DNA of 64,000 bases from contig CANQZG010000004.1 of the NCBI GenBank assembly GCA_947628305.1, positions 147,939 to 211,938 on the forward strand, in the 5' to 3' direction. This stretch comes from an uncultured Muribaculaceae bacterium. GTDB taxonomy: Bacteria; Bacteroidota; Bacteroidia; Bacteroidales; Muribaculaceae. Made by a program: the position numbers and the translations under genes. The notes beneath the pieces were generated by a model. The model was not told the origin of the DNA and did not search any database. It saw only the letters and a list, made by a program, of their open reading frames with translations. Positions 17,260-26,517 of this stretch are shown here, one piece after another (the stretch's first letter is position 1; each line of letters begins with the position of its first letter).

Positions 17260-19254
17260 ATGAAAAGACATTTGACTCTATTTACGGTCGTAATCACTGC
17301 GCTTGCGGTCAATGCGGCCACCCGGTTCTCGTTGTCGTCGCCCGATGGTAAATTGACAACCGATATAACCACCGACGCGGGACTTGCCTACGGTATAGTT
17401 TATGATGGAAAGACAGTTCTCGAACCGTCGCCTGTGGCGTTGACCCTCGGTGACGGCACGGTGGTGGGCAATCCGTGCAAGGTGTCCGGGACATCTCGGC
17501 GTAGTGTGGACGGTAAGGTCCCGTCACCGTTTTATCGTGCCACTGAGATTCCCGAACGTTACAATGAATTGACAATCAATCTCGGTAAAAACTGGAGTGT
17601 GGTTTTTCGGGCCTACGATGACGGTGTCGCCTATCGTTTTGTGTCCAAAGGGAAGAAACCTTTCACGATTGCCAACGAGACGGTCGATTACCGTTTCCCG
17701 GGAGACGCGATGGCGGCTGTGCCATACGTAAAGGTCGATAAGATTGACAGTTTTGAACCGCAGTTCTTCAATTCATTTGAAAATGTCTATACTGTGGGTC
17801 GACTGTCATCGCTTGATAACCGCCGATTGATGTTTCTACCTCTTGTAGTGGAGCCGGCCGAGGGGGTAAAGATGTTGATTACCGAGTCGGCTCTCATTGA
17901 TTATCCCGGGCTGTATCTCAACAAGGCCGGGGACAACGGCAATTCCCTGCGCGGAGTTTTCGCACCTTATCCCAAGGCGATGAAACAGGGTGGCCATAAC
18001 AATCTGCAGATGATTGTGACGGAGCGTGAGGACTACATCGCCAAGGTTGACGCACCCCGTGCGTTGCCGTGGCGCGTCGCCATCATATCATCAGATGACA
18101 AGGTTCTCGCCTCGAGCAATCTTAGTTATCTGCTCGGGGAGCCGTCACGTGTGAAGGATACATCTTGGATAAAACCGGGGAAGGTCGCATGGGACTGGTG
18201 GAATGCATGGAATCTTGACGGTGTTGACTTCAAGACCGGCGTGAACAATGATACATATAAGGCCTATATTGATTTTGCATCGAAAAAAGGTATTGAATAT
18301 GTAATTCTTGACGAGGGTTGGGCAGTCAACAAGAAGGCTGACTTGATGCAGGTAGTACCTGAAATAGACCTTAAGGGGCTTGTGGACTATGCCACATCAA
18401 AGAATGTCGGAATCATCCTTTGGGCGGGTTTTCATGCATTTGAGCGTGACATGGAGAATGTATGCCGACATTATGCCGACATGGGCGTGAAAGGGTTCAA
18501 GGTCGACTTCATGGACCGCGACGACCAGATGATGACCGATTTCAATGCGCGTGCGGCCGAGATGTGTGCCAAGTATAACCTGATTCTCGACCTTCACGGG
18601 ACTCATAAGCCTGCAGGTCTTAACCGCACATATCCCAATGTTCTCAATTTTGAGGGAGTGAATGGTCTTGAACAGATGAAATGGAGTCCCAAGACCCACG
18701 ACCAGGTTACCTACGATGTCATGGTGCCGTTCCTGCGTCAGGCGTCAGGCCCGATGGATTATACACAGGGGGCGATGCGTAACGCTACTCGCAAAAATTA
18801 TTATCCCTGTAACTCCGAGCCTATGAGCCAGGGCACGCGTTGCCGTCAATTGGCGTTGTACATGGTCTTTGATTCACCGTTCAACATGCTTTGTGACACC
18901 CCGTCCAATTACATGCGCGAGGAGGAATGCGCCGACTTTATCGCCGGAGTCCCCACCGTGTGGGACGAGACTGTTGTCCTTGACGGGAAGATAGGCGAGT
19001 ATATAGTCACTGCACGCCGTAAGGGTGATACATGGTATGTCGGCGGTATCACCGGGTGGACACCGCGTGACATCGAGGTCGACTGCTCGTTCCTCGCACC
19101 GGGTCGCGAATATGATGCCGACATGTTCATTGACGGGGTGAACGCCGACCGCGTCGCCCGCGATTACCGCAGGACACAGTCCAAGGTGAATTCAGGCTCA
19201 CGGCTGAAATTCCACCTCGCCCCCGGTGGAGGCTTTGCTGCCCGCATCAAGTGA
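17260..19254 (+). CDS. Glycoside hydrolase family 97 protein
   Basis: Exported alpha-glycosidase. A signal peptide (MKRHLTLFTVVITALAVNA) precedes an N-terminal beta-sandwich (FSLSSPDGKLTTDITTDAGL), a TIM barrel (VAWDWWNAWNLDGVDFKTGV; ILDEGWAV; GIILWAGFHAF) and a C-terminal beta domain. The motif VKGFKVDFMDRDDQMM places an aspartate at about residue 416, where retaining GH97 alpha-galactosidases carry their nucleophile; inverting SusB-like members lack that arrangement. A galactosidase-type activity is therefore the better guess, not proven. The ATG at 17260 is preferred over a TTG at 17239 because it begins the signal peptide. No SusC/SusD pair is adjacent. Confidence 0.92.
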   Translation: MKRHLTLFTVVITALAVNAATRFSLSSPDGKLTTDITTDAGLAYGIVYDGKTVLEPSPVALTLGDGTVVGNPCKVSGTSRRSVDGKVPSPFYRATEIPERYNELTINLGKNWSVVFRAYDDGVAYRFVSKGKKPFTIANETVDYRFPGDAMAAVPYVKVDKIDSFEPQFFNSFENVYTVGRLSSLDNRRLMFLPLVVEPAEGVKMLITESALIDYPGLYLNKAGDNGNSLRGVFAPYPKAMKQGGHNNLQMIVTEREDYIAKVDAPRALPWRVAIISSDDKVLASSNLSYLLGEPSRVKDTSWIKPGKVAWDWWNAWNLDGVDFKTGVNNDTYKAYIDFASKKGIEYVILDEGWAVNKKADLMQVVPEIDLKGLVDYATSKNVGIILWAGFHAFERDMENVCRHYADMGVKGFKVDFMDRDDQMMTDFNARAAEMCAKYNLILDLHGTHKPAGLNRTYPNVLNFEGVNGLEQMKWSPKTHDQVTYDVMVPFLRQASGPMDYTQGAMRNATRKNYYPCNSEPMSQGTRCRQLALYMVFDSPFNMLCDTPSNYMREEECADFIAGVPTVWDETVVLDGKIGEYIVTARRKGDTWYVGGITGWTPRDIEVDCSFLAPGREYDADMFIDGVNADRVARDYRRTQSKVNSGSRLKFHLAPGGGFAARIK

Positions 19255-19282
19255 TGTGGTCATTGATGGAGGGATGTCCTCA

Positions 19283-19774
19283 TTATCGATAATCAACGGT
19301 ATCCTCGGCCGCGATATTGATGTCGCTGTCGGGGATATCGTAGTTTCTTGGAGGCAGACCGATTATTTTGTTGTAAATCCGTTCAAGCACGGTCTCGCGG
19401 GTCGACTTGGGCGTGATTTCACATTCCCATACACGGATTACCTTCCACCCCATCAACCGTAACTCGACGTTCACTCGATAGTCCCGGGCGATGTTGAGGT
19501 GGATTTTCTGACGCCAGAAGTCGGTGTTGCTTTGTGGTAGCTTGTATAGACGGCAGCCTTCGTGCCCGTGCCAGAAACAACCGTCGACAAAGATGACTGT
19601 CTTGTATTTTTTCAGCACGATGTCGGGCGAGCCGGGTAATCGACGGTTATTGACACGATAACGTAATCCGCGCTTCCACAGGAATCGGCGTACCAGTATC
19701 TCGGGACGTGTGTCCTTGCCCTTGACGGCGGCCATGCAACGGCTGCGCTGTTCAGGGGTCATTGTGTCGGTCAT
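19283..19774 (-). CDS. vsr: Very short patch repair endonuclease Vsr
   Basis: Nicks DNA next to T:G mismatches, classically those formed by deamination of 5-methylcytosine. Family features are plain: [20 protein letters not shown] at the N-terminus, [20 protein letters not shown] with the catalytic aspartate, then WHGHEGC and [15 protein letters not shown]. The length of 163 is typical. It overlaps the 3' end of mutS by 4 bp (ATGA). No cytosine methyltransferase gene is nearby, although vsr usually accompanies one. It converges with the GH97 gene, with a 28-bp gap. Confidence 0.95.
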   Translation of the reverse strand: MTDTMTPEQRSRCMAAVKGKDTRPEILVRRFLWKRGLRYRVNNRRLPGSPDIVLKKYKTVIFVDGCFWHGHEGCRLYKLPQSNTDFWRQKIHLNIARDYRVNVELRLMGWKVIRVWECEITPKSTRETVLERIYNKIIGLPPRNYDIPDSDINIAAEDTVDYR

Positions 19775-22389
19775 GACTTGCCTGTGAGTATTGACTTGAT
19801 TTCGTTGAGTTTGTTCAAGGCGGCCATCGGGGTGAGGTTGTTGATATCGGTGGCGAGTATTTCGTCACGTATCTGGCTCAACACCGGGTCGTCGAGTTGG
19901 AAGAACGAAAGTTGCATGCCGCTTGCCGTGTCGGCCACGTTGCCGAGGTCCTTGGTGATTTCGGCATCACGACGGTTGGTGTTTTCAAGCTGATGCAGGA
20001 CTTCATCGGCGCGTTTGACAATCGCCGGGGGCATTCCCGCGAGTTTCGCGACATGTATGCCGAAACTATGCTCGCTGCCTCCGGGGGCGAGTTTGCGCAG
20101 GAACACAACCTTTCCGTTGATTTCCTTGACCGACACGTTGTAGTTTACCACCCGCTTGAACTTTTTCTCCATTTCGTTCAGTTCGTGATAGTGGGTGGCG
20201 AAAAGGGTCTTGGGGTGGATGTTGCCGTATTCGTGTATATGCTCGACAATCGCCCATGCGATAGATATGCCGTCGTAGGTCGATGTGCCGCGTCCGAGTT
20301 CATCAAAGAGGATAAGCGAGCGTTCGCTCATGTTGTTGAGAATCGATGCGGCCTCGTTCATCTCGACCATGAAGGTGGATTCGCCCAGGGAAATATTGTC
20401 GCTTGCCCCGACACGGGTGAAAATCTTGTCCACCACGCCGATGTGGGCGCGTTCGGCGGCCACGAAGCTGCCGATTTGAGCTAACAGCACATTAAGGGCG
20501 GTCTGGCGTAACAACGCCGATTTACCTGACATGTTAGGCCCTGTAATCATCATGATTTGTGTCCCTTGGTTGGCGAGGCTTACCGAGTTGGTGATATAAG
20601 GCTCACCCGCGGGCAGTTCTTTCTCGATGACGGGGTGCCGCCCCTCGACAATCTCGATTTTGAGCGAATCATCGACCACAGGACGGTTATAACGGTTCTC
20701 AATGGCTACATTTGTCAGGGCGCACAGGCAGTCGAGACGTGCCACAAGAGATGCGTCAAGCTGTATCGCGGGGATATATTCGGCTATGCGGTTGACAAGT
20801 TCAGTGTAGATGCGGGACTCGATGACAGTGATTTTTTCCTGTGCCCCGAGGATTTTTTCCTCATATTCCTTAAGTTCCTGAGTGATGTATCGCTCGGCGT
20901 TGACGAGTGTCTGCTTGCGTATCCATTCGGCGGGGACTTTTGACTTGTGGACGTTTGTGACCTCGATATAATATCCGAATACGTTATTGTATCCGATTTT
21001 CAGGCTCGGGATGCCGGTCGCCTCCTGTTCGCGGGCTTGGATTCGCATGAGGTAATCCTTGCCCTTGAATGCGATTTCCCGCAGTTCGTCCAGTTCCGAG
21101 TCAACGCCTTCGCGTATAACTGTCCCGCGGTTTAGTGCGGTGGGCGCGTCATCGACGATTTCACGTGCGATGCGGTCGCGTATCAGTGTGCAGGGGTTAA
21201 GCTGCTCGCCGAACGATGTCAGTGCCTCTTGACCGGCCTCGGTGCATATCTTTTTGATTGGCTCGATAGCGGTGAGAGCGTTGCGAAGCTGCACCACCTC
21301 ACGCGGGTTCACGCGTCCTACGGCGACTTTCGATACCAGTCGTTCCATATCTCCGATTTGTTCCAGCCATCCTTTAAGACTTTCACGTTCATCGGGGTGC
21401 TTGAAAAAGTGTTCGACTACATCGAGCCGGGAGTTGATTGCCTTGGGGTTCTTCAGCGGGAACAGAATCCAGCGACGTAACAGGCGTGCACCCATCGGAC
21501 TGACGGTGCGGTCGATTACATCAAGCAGGCTCTTGCCGTCATCGGCCATTGAGTCAATAAGTTCAAGGTTGCGTACAGTGAACTTGTCGAGACGTACATA
21601 TCTTTCCTCCTCGATGCGTGATAATGCCGATATGTGGCCTATGCGTGTGTGCTGCGTGATATCAAGGTAATGCAGAATCGCGCCGGAGGCTATGATTGCC
21701 TGTGGCATGTTGTGTATGCCGAACCCTTTGAGGTTGTGGGTCTCGAATTGCCGGCGCAGGCGGTCGGTGGCGGCATCGGCGGTGAACACCCAGTCGTCGA
21801 GTTCGAACGTCAGGAATCTTGCCGTTGTCATCGTTTCAAGTTCCTTGCGTTTGCCACGTTCGACAAGTACTTCCTTTGGCGCAAAGTTGGCAAGCAGTTT
21901 CTCGATATAATCAGGGACACCCTGTGCGGTCAGGAACTCGCCTGTCGAGATGTCAAGGAAGGCCACACCTATGGCTTGGTTGGTGAAATGAACCGCTGCG
22001 AGGAAGTTGTTCTCGCGGTGGTCGAGCACGTTGTCGTTGATTGATACACCGGGTGTGACAAGTTCGGTTATCCCGCGTTTGACGAGCTTCTTTGTCGCCT
22101 TGGGGTCTTCGAGTTGCTCGCATATCGCGACACGTTTCCCGGCCCTGACGAGTTTGGGGAGGTAGGTGTCGAGAGCGTGATGAGGGAATCCCGCCAGTTC
22201 GACATATTGTGCCGACCCGTTGGCACGGCGTGTGAGGGTTATACCTAAAATCTCGGATGCCGTTATGGCGTCGTCGCTGAATGTCTCGTAGAAGTCGCCT
22301 ACGCGGAACAGCAACACTGCGTCGGGATGTTTCGCTTTCATCTCGACATATTGTTTCATCAACGGAGTCTCAACAATTTTTTTCGCCAT
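19771..22389 (-). CDS. mutS: DNA mismatch repair protein MutS
   Basis: Recognises mismatches and small loops and recruits MutL. The mismatch-binding domain has the Phe-x-Glu motif (VGDFYETF near residues 28-35). The ATPase domain shows Walker [17 protein letters not shown] near 610-625, [23 protein letters not shown] and FATHYHEL, and the C-terminal region contains the helix-turn-helix dimer part (EVLHQLE). The length of 872 is normal for MutS1. A TACCTTTG promoter box ends only 7 bp before the ATG, so the mRNA may be nearly leaderless. It is translationally coupled to vsr. Confidence 0.98.
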   Translation of the reverse strand: MAKKIVETPLMKQYVEMKAKHPDAVLLFRVGDFYETFSDDAITASEILGITLTRRANGSAQYVELAGFPHHALDTYLPKLVRAGKRVAICEQLEDPKATKKLVKRGITELVTPGVSINDNVLDHRENNFLAAVHFTNQAIGVAFLDISTGEFLTAQGVPDYIEKLLANFAPKEVLVERGKRKELETMTTARFLTFELDDWVFTADAATDRLRRQFETHNLKGFGIHNMPQAIIASGAILHYLDITQHTRIGHISALSRIEEERYVRLDKFTVRNLELIDSMADDGKSLLDVIDRTVSPMGARLLRRWILFPLKNPKAINSRLDVVEHFFKHPDERESLKGWLEQIGDMERLVSKVAVGRVNPREVVQLRNALTAIEPIKKICTEAGQEALTSFGEQLNPCTLIRDRIAREIVDDAPTALNRGTVIREGVDSELDELREIAFKGKDYLMRIQAREQEATGIPSLKIGYNNVFGYYIEVTNVHKSKVPAEWIRKQTLVNAERYITQELKEYEEKILGAQEKITVIESRIYTELVNRIAEYIPAIQLDASLVARLDCLCALTNVAIENRYNRPVVDDSLKIEIVEGRHPVIEKELPAGEPYITNSVSLANQGTQIMMITGPNMSGKSALLRQTALNVLLAQIGSFVAAERAHIGVVDKIFTRVGASDNISLGESTFMVEMNEAASILNNMSERSLILFDELGRGTSTYDGISIAWAIVEHIHEYGNIHPKTLFATHYHELNEMEKKFKRVVNYNVSVKEINGKVVFLRKLAPGGSEHSFGIHVAKLAGMPPAIVKRADEVLHQLENTNRRDAEITKDLGNVADTASGMQLSFFQLDDPVLSQIRDEILATDINNLTPMAALNKLNEIKSILTGKS

Positions 22390-22396
22390 AATGGCT

Positions 22397-22427
22397 CAAA
22401 GGTACAAAATAACCGTGAAACGGGCAA
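22397..22427 (-). promoter_or_regulatory. mutS promoter
   Basis: On the minus strand, TTG (22425-22427), 20 bp, then TACCTTTG (22397-22404). It falls in the 45-bp gap after the glycosyltransferase stop and ends 7 bp before the mutS ATG. Confidence 0.65.
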
Positions 22428-22434
22428 GCCGAAG

Positions 22435-23409
22435 TCAGGGGCGAGGCCGTGGGATGAACAGTGTGGCGATTGAGCGTGCCGCGCTGAGTAACCGGCGCGG
22501 GAATGGTTTACGGGTGCGGGCGAGTGCGTTCAGGCGGGCGTCGATATCGATGCCAGGCGACAGTCGGTTGAGGTGTTGCATCGCATATTCCCGTTGCACG
22601 TCATCCTGTGCCGTCTGTACCATTGCGACGAGGATATTTGTCGCTGCCTCTTTCAGGCCGGGGAGCACTTCGGGGCGTCCGGCGAAATGGGATATTAGCC
22701 GCTCGCGCACGGTATAGGACATTTTCAGGCGTTCATACCGGCCGGCCATGCTCCATGTCGCACCTGAAAACTGGCGGTAGACACCCATGGGACGCTTGAA
22801 ATAATGTATGTCGCCATGGGCGGCGTAGAGGAGATGCATGGTGTAGTCGGTCAGTTTCTCCTCGTGCATCCATGAGGGGAGGTGTGTCAGGTCTATGAGC
22901 TCACGGCGGTACATGACCGACATGTTGGTGATGGGATTGCCACGGCTCAATGAGACGATGTCGATATCAGGGGTTTGCCCTCCATTGCTAAGGCTTAATG
23001 TCCTGTTGTCCTCATAGTAGTTGACAACACGGTGAAATGTGACCGCGCATGCGGGGTGTTCCTCCATGTATTTTACCTGACGCGAGAGTTTGCGACGGTA
23101 AAACCAATAGTCGTCGGCGTCGCACATCGCGAGGTATTTCCCTGTGCATCGGGCGAATGCGGCAAGGTAGTTGCCCTGTATGCCGAGATTCCGTTCATTG
23201 CGGTGCGGCTTGATGATGTGGGGATAACGAGCCTGCCATTCGGCGATTATGTGTGGGGTCGAGTCGGTCGATGCATCGTCCATGACAATCAGTTCGACAG
23301 GGAAATCTACCCGTTGTTTCACTACGCCTTTGATAGCCTCGGCGATGTAACGTTCGGAATTATAGGCAATCATGACGACGCTGACCATGGGCCGTTCATT
23401 TCCGCTCAT
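22435..23409 (-). CDS. Glycosyltransferase family 2 protein
   Basis: GT-A fold transferase that moves a sugar from a nucleotide donor. Motifs: VSVVMIAYNSERYIAEAI at the start, VMDDASTDST near residue 40, and the CDADDYWF metal-binding DxD site near residue 97. After the ~220-residue catalytic domain there is an Arg-rich C-terminal region. Acceptor and donor are unknown; it probably adds to a surface glycan. It overlaps ribF by 4 bp and is the last gene of the sirtuin operon. Confidence 0.88.
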   Translation of the reverse strand: MSGNERPMVSVVMIAYNSERYIAEAIKGVVKQRVDFPVELIVMDDASTDSTPHIIAEWQARYPHIIKPHRNERNLGIQGNYLAAFARCTGKYLAMCDADDYWFYRRKLSRQVKYMEEHPACAVTFHRVVNYYEDNRTLSLSNGGQTPDIDIVSLSRGNPITNMSVMYRRELIDLTHLPSWMHEEKLTDYTMHLLYAAHGDIHYFKRPMGVYRQFSGATWSMAGRYERLKMSYTVRERLISHFAGRPEVLPGLKEAATNILVAMVQTAQDDVQREYAMQHLNRLSPGIDIDARLNALARTRKPFPRRLLSAARSIATLFIPRPRP

Positions 23410-24338
23410 GTCTTTAGAGTTTTTGATATGTTTTTCAGGTCGGTCTTTAGTTGGGATTTCAGTTCATCGAGGGAGTTGAACTTGCGTTCGTCGCGCATGA
23501 ATTTCACCAGTTCGATTTTCAGTTCCTCGTCATACAGGTAGCCTTTGAAGCCGATTATGTGCACCTCGATTGACCGTTCTTTCACGCCGAATTTGCGTTC
23601 ACTCACTGTTGGCCTGAATCCGATATTGAGCATCGCGGGACGACGTTTCCCGTCAGGAGTGGTGGCATAGACGGCATATACACCGTCCTTGGGCAGCAGC
23701 CGTCGGTTGTCGGTAAGGCGAAGGTTGGCCGTGGGGAACCCGATTGAGCGTCCGAGGCGGTTTCCTTCTACGACAATGCCGTTGAAAGAGTAGTCGCGGT
23801 CCAATGCCCGGTTGGCGTTTTCTATGTCTCCTGATGAGATATAACCACGTATTATTGATGAACTGACGGGGGCGCATTTCCCTTTGTATTCGGGGGCCTG
23901 TATCACCTCAAGGCCGATTTCGTCACCGATGGCACGGTATTGCTCTATGCCATCGACGCGGTCGTGCCCGAATCGGTTGTTGAATCCGACTACAAGAGCC
24001 TTTATGCCGTACCGCTCATTGAGCATTGAAAGGAACTGGCGGGCTGATTTACGGCGTATGCTGTCATCAAATTTCAGCAGGATGCAGTCCTCGATTCCGG
24101 CCTGTCCGAGCAACGCGAGCCGTTCGTCAAGCGATGTCAGCAGTCCGGGTGCGGCTTCGGGCCTTACAATCGACAGCGGATGTTCGGTGAACGTCACCAC
24201 GGCCGGGACAAGGCCACGGCTGCGTGCCTCGACGGTCAGGTAGTCAATCAGGAAGCGGTGTCCGGGATGCACGCCATCATACATCCCTATGGCGGCTATG
24301 CGACGGTTTTTCTTGTCAGCTCGTTTTATCAGGTTCAT
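23406..24338 (-). CDS. ribF: Bifunctional riboflavin kinase / FMN adenylyltransferase
   Basis: Converts riboflavin to FMN and then FAD. The N-terminal adenylyltransferase half has GMYDGVHPGHRFLIDYL (HxGH motif, residues ~18-35) and ALVVGFNNRFGHDRVDG. The C-terminal kinase half has GNRLGRSIGFPTANL and the metal-binding PTAN motif, ending with HIIGFKGYLYDEELKIELVK. The 310-residue length is standard. It overlaps both neighbours by 4 bp. Confidence 0.96.
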   Translation of the reverse strand: MNLIKRADKKNRRIAAIGMYDGVHPGHRFLIDYLTVEARSRGLVPAVVTFTEHPLSIVRPEAAPGLLTSLDERLALLGQAGIEDCILLKFDDSIRRKSARQFLSMLNERYGIKALVVGFNNRFGHDRVDGIEQYRAIGDEIGLEVIQAPEYKGKCAPVSSSIIRGYISSGDIENANRALDRDYSFNGIVVEGNRLGRSIGFPTANLRLTDNRRLLPKDGVYAVYATTPDGKRRPAMLNIGFRPTVSERKFGVKERSIEVHIIGFKGYLYDEELKIELVKFMRDERKFNSLDELKSQLKTDLKNISKTLKT

Positions 24339-24946
24339 GTCTGGGGGATTAGCGTTAGGAATTCGACACCCTCGGGCACGAGCGCGGTCTTGAAGCCAAG
24401 ACGTGCAGCTGCCTCGATGTTTTTGGCGGAATCGTCAAAGAACAACGTTTCATCAGGTTTGATTCCAAATTCCCTGACGACTGTATCAAAGATTTTAGGG
24501 TCGGGTTTCACACATCGCGCTTCAAATGACGTGACAATGCCGTCGAAATAGTAGTTGACATCATGGCCCTGTTTGCGGAACTCCTCGGCGATGCGGGTGT
24601 CCCACATTATGGGGTTGGTGTTGGAGAGCATGTACACGCGATATTTTTTTTTGAGAGACGAGAGCGCATCGAGGCGGCTTTCCGGGATTCCGACAAGGAA
24701 TCGGTTGAATGCGTCATCAATCTCCTTGTCGGTGGCCGGGGTTGATAGATGGCTGCGGATTTCATCACGGAACTTGGCGGGGGTGATTGAGCCGTTCTCG
24801 AGTGCAAGGAACGGCCCTCGTTGGGTGTACGGGTCAATGAGTGCATCGGCGTCTTTCATCCCGAGAGCTTCGAGGGCCTTGACGCATCTCTCGCGTTTAA
24901 GTTCCATAATGACCCCTCCGAGGTCGAAAAGCAGATTTTTTATCAT
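24335..24946 (-). CDS. HAD family hydrolase
   Basis: Phosphatase of the haloacid dehalogenase superfamily. Motif I FDLGGVIM near residues 7-14 keeps the nucleophilic aspartate but has Gly where many members have the second Asp, as in YihX-like sugar phosphatases. Motif II is VYMLSNTNP and motif IV is ETLFFDDSAKNIEAA. A helical cap lies between motifs I and II. Next to ribF it could be the FMN or riboflavin-intermediate phosphatase, but that is only a guess from position. Confidence 0.85.
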   Translation of the reverse strand: MIKNLLFDLGGVIMELKRERCVKALEALGMKDADALIDPYTQRGPFLALENGSITPAKFRDEIRSHLSTPATDKEIDDAFNRFLVGIPESRLDALSSLKKKYRVYMLSNTNPIMWDTRIAEEFRKQGHDVNYYFDGIVTSFEARCVKPDPKIFDTVVREFGIKPDETLFFDDSAKNIEAAARLGFKTALVPEGVEFLTLIPQT

Positions 24947-25638
24947 TGGTTGTCAGGATTCAAGATGTTTACAAGCTCATGTACGCCTTGGGTCGCCGGC
25001 ATTTTCAAGACATGGACGTAGGACGGGACGGGAGCGGGATTGGGGTCGATATAATATATGGGCACGCCGGGACGCACGTAGTTGAGCAATGCCGCGGCGG
25101 GATATACGACGAGCGATGTCCCGATGACAACAAAGATGTCGGCCTCTTGTGCGAGCTTGATTGCCGGCTCGATATTGGGGACGGCCTCCTGGAAGAAAAC
25201 GATGTGGGGACGCACCGGGTCTCCATGAATGTCGCGTGTTTCGGTGGATGTGTCGAGATTGTCCTTGTCGAGGGTATAGACACGGTTTTCATCGCGCATA
25301 GAGCGCACTTTCATCAGTTCGCCGTGCAGATGCAGCACATTGTGTGAACCCGCACGTTCATGCAGGTCATCGACATTCTGGGTGATGATGAAAGTGTCGT
25401 ACCATTGTTCAAGTTCGGTCAACGCACGGTGTCCCGCGTTGGGACTGGCCTTGACAAGCTCGTGACGGCGTTCGTTGTAGAAACGGTGGACGAGCGCGGG
25501 GTTGCGGGCGAATCCGTCGGCCGAGGCCACGTCCATCACGGGATAGTTGGCCCACAGGCCACCGGCGTCACGGAATGTCGATAAACCACTTTCGGCACTC
25601 ATTCCCGCGCCGGTGGATATTACAAGTTTCTTGCGCAT
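24943..25638 (-). CDS. cobB: Sir2 family NAD-dependent deacylase
   Basis: Removes acyl groups from lysines using NAD+. Motifs: STGAGMSAESGLSTFRDAGG, ITQNVDDLHERAG, the catalytic histidine in LHLHGELM, and VIGTSLVVYPAA. FYNERR provides the YxxR pair that binds succinyl or malonyl groups in SIRT5-type enzymes, so desuccinylation is likely. The small domain has no cysteines, so the usual structural zinc site is absent. I chose the ATG at 25638 because the catalytic domain begins there; the frame stays open further upstream. It is the first gene of the operon with HAD-ribF-GT2. Confidence 0.9.
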   Translation of the reverse strand: MRKKLVISTGAGMSAESGLSTFRDAGGLWANYPVMDVASADGFARNPALVHRFYNERRHELVKASPNAGHRALTELEQWYDTFIITQNVDDLHERAGSHNVLHLHGELMKVRSMRDENRVYTLDKDNLDTSTETRDIHGDPVRPHIVFFQEAVPNIEPAIKLAQEADIFVVIGTSLVVYPAAALLNYVRPGVPIYYIDPNPAPVPSYVHVLKMPATQGVHELVNILNPDNQ

Positions 25639-25654
25639 GAATCTGGATTTTTTG

Positions 25655-25662
25655 CAAATATA
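25655..25662 (-). promoter_or_regulatory. -7 box of the sirtuin-ribF operon
   Basis: TATATTTG on the minus strand fits TAnnTTTG, 16 bp before the ATG at 25638. This supports the shorter sirtuin start. A TTTG occurs upstream but only 14 bp away. Confidence 0.5.
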
Positions 25663-25705
25663 ACAATCCTGTGCGACAAATCGCCGTGTCGCCGCCAAAT
25701 ATTTA

Positions 25706-25731
25706 GAGAGTCGTACAAATGTACGACTCTC
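25706..25731. terminator. Perfect hairpin upstream of the sirtuin operon
   Basis: GAGAGTCGTAC-AAAT-GTACGACTCTC, 11 bp with a 4-nt loop. It lacks a strong T-run on either side, so it may be part of a repeat rather than a terminator. It directly abuts the small palindrome at 25732. Confidence 0.4.
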
Positions 25732-25773
25732 CTAGAGTGTGTCTGACTGTTAAAATTCAACATACTCTTAGAG
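25732..25773. repeat. Minimal family B palindrome
   Basis: CTAGAGTGTGTCTGACTGTT and its imperfect inverse ending CATACTCTTAGAG resemble the fused ends of the family B element at 8035-8251 (AGAGTGTTT...ACTGTTAAATTC) with the interior deleted. Confidence 0.55.
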
Positions 25774-25924
25774 ATTGCCGGCTTGTTCGATGCTCTTGAG
25801 GAGGATTTGTATGAATGCATCGGGCGGCATATAACTCTCATTGAATGGTTGAGGGAACGGGACTATCGGGGGGTACGTTATGACGCGAATAATGATTATA
25901 TATAGATGATATAGGCTTAATGAT

Positions 25925-26273
25925 ATGAGTGAATACGACTACGTAGGGACTGATTCCAAAGGATTTCCGTTTAATTAAGAAGTATCCGCCGGATGTCACC
26001 CCATATTGGAATCCTTATCATGGATATAGAAATGAAAACAGGGAGGTTCTGTTTTATGACTTTGCCGTGCAGGGATATGATGTGATGTTTGTTTATGCGG
26101 GAAAGACCTATCATCTGCTTTATGACAGTGACGGTGCGTCATTGTGTGGCGAGAGATACACCAAGGAATATATTCGATTTAAGAGTCCTGTTGACCTGAT
26201 TGAAAACCTTGAAATCGAAGGCCGGAAGCTGATTGATATAGTCGATGATATAGAGGAAATCGATGCGATGTAA
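25925..26273 (+). pseudogene. Frameshifted small gene of unknown family
   Basis: An ATG at 25925 opens MSEYDYVGTDSKGFPFN and then hits a stop at 25976. The +1 frame continues the protein without interruption from about 25959 (KDFRLIKKYPPDVTPYWNP...) to the stop at 26271, including VLFYDFAVQGYDVMFVYAG and an acidic end. Joining the two gives a protein of about 115 residues, so a single-base change near 25960-25975 has probably broken the gene; a start at the GTG at 26067 would leave only 68 residues. The family is not one I recognise. Sequencing error or recoding are alternatives. Confidence 0.5.
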
Positions 26274-26327
26274 TGGGGGTGATGTCGGGCGTGAAACCGA
26301 AAAATATTTGAATAAAAGAAGATATCA

Positions 26328-26481
26328 TGAGGGTGTCGCAAAATTGACGTTTTATGAGAAATCGTAGGGACGCGTCAACGGACGCGTCAGAGTAAATTGC
26401 AGATTGTCATCTATTTGCAATAGGGACGCGCACGTTGGCGCGTCCCTACGATATTGATTTGCGAATTTTGCAACACCCTCA
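26328..26481. repeat. Family A palindromic element, copy 2
   Basis: Outer ends TGAGGGTGTCGCAAAATT and AATTTTGCAACACCCTCA. Left hairpin GACGCGT-CAACGG-ACGCGTC, right hairpin GGGACGCGC-ACGTTG-GCGCGTCCC. The left arms differ from copy 1 by a paired change (C to T opposite G to A) that keeps the stem. It lies between convergent genes, 36 bp from the stop codon of the lipoprotein gene at 26518. Confidence 0.85.
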
Positions 26482-26517
26482 CTTTACAAGGGTATCATTA
26501 TGGGATACAACCCCGAT

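Noticed and set aside
19897..22044. Several long plus-strand frames over mutS
   Set aside because: MutS motifs cover the whole region on the minus strand; these frames are mirror artefacts of its codon use.
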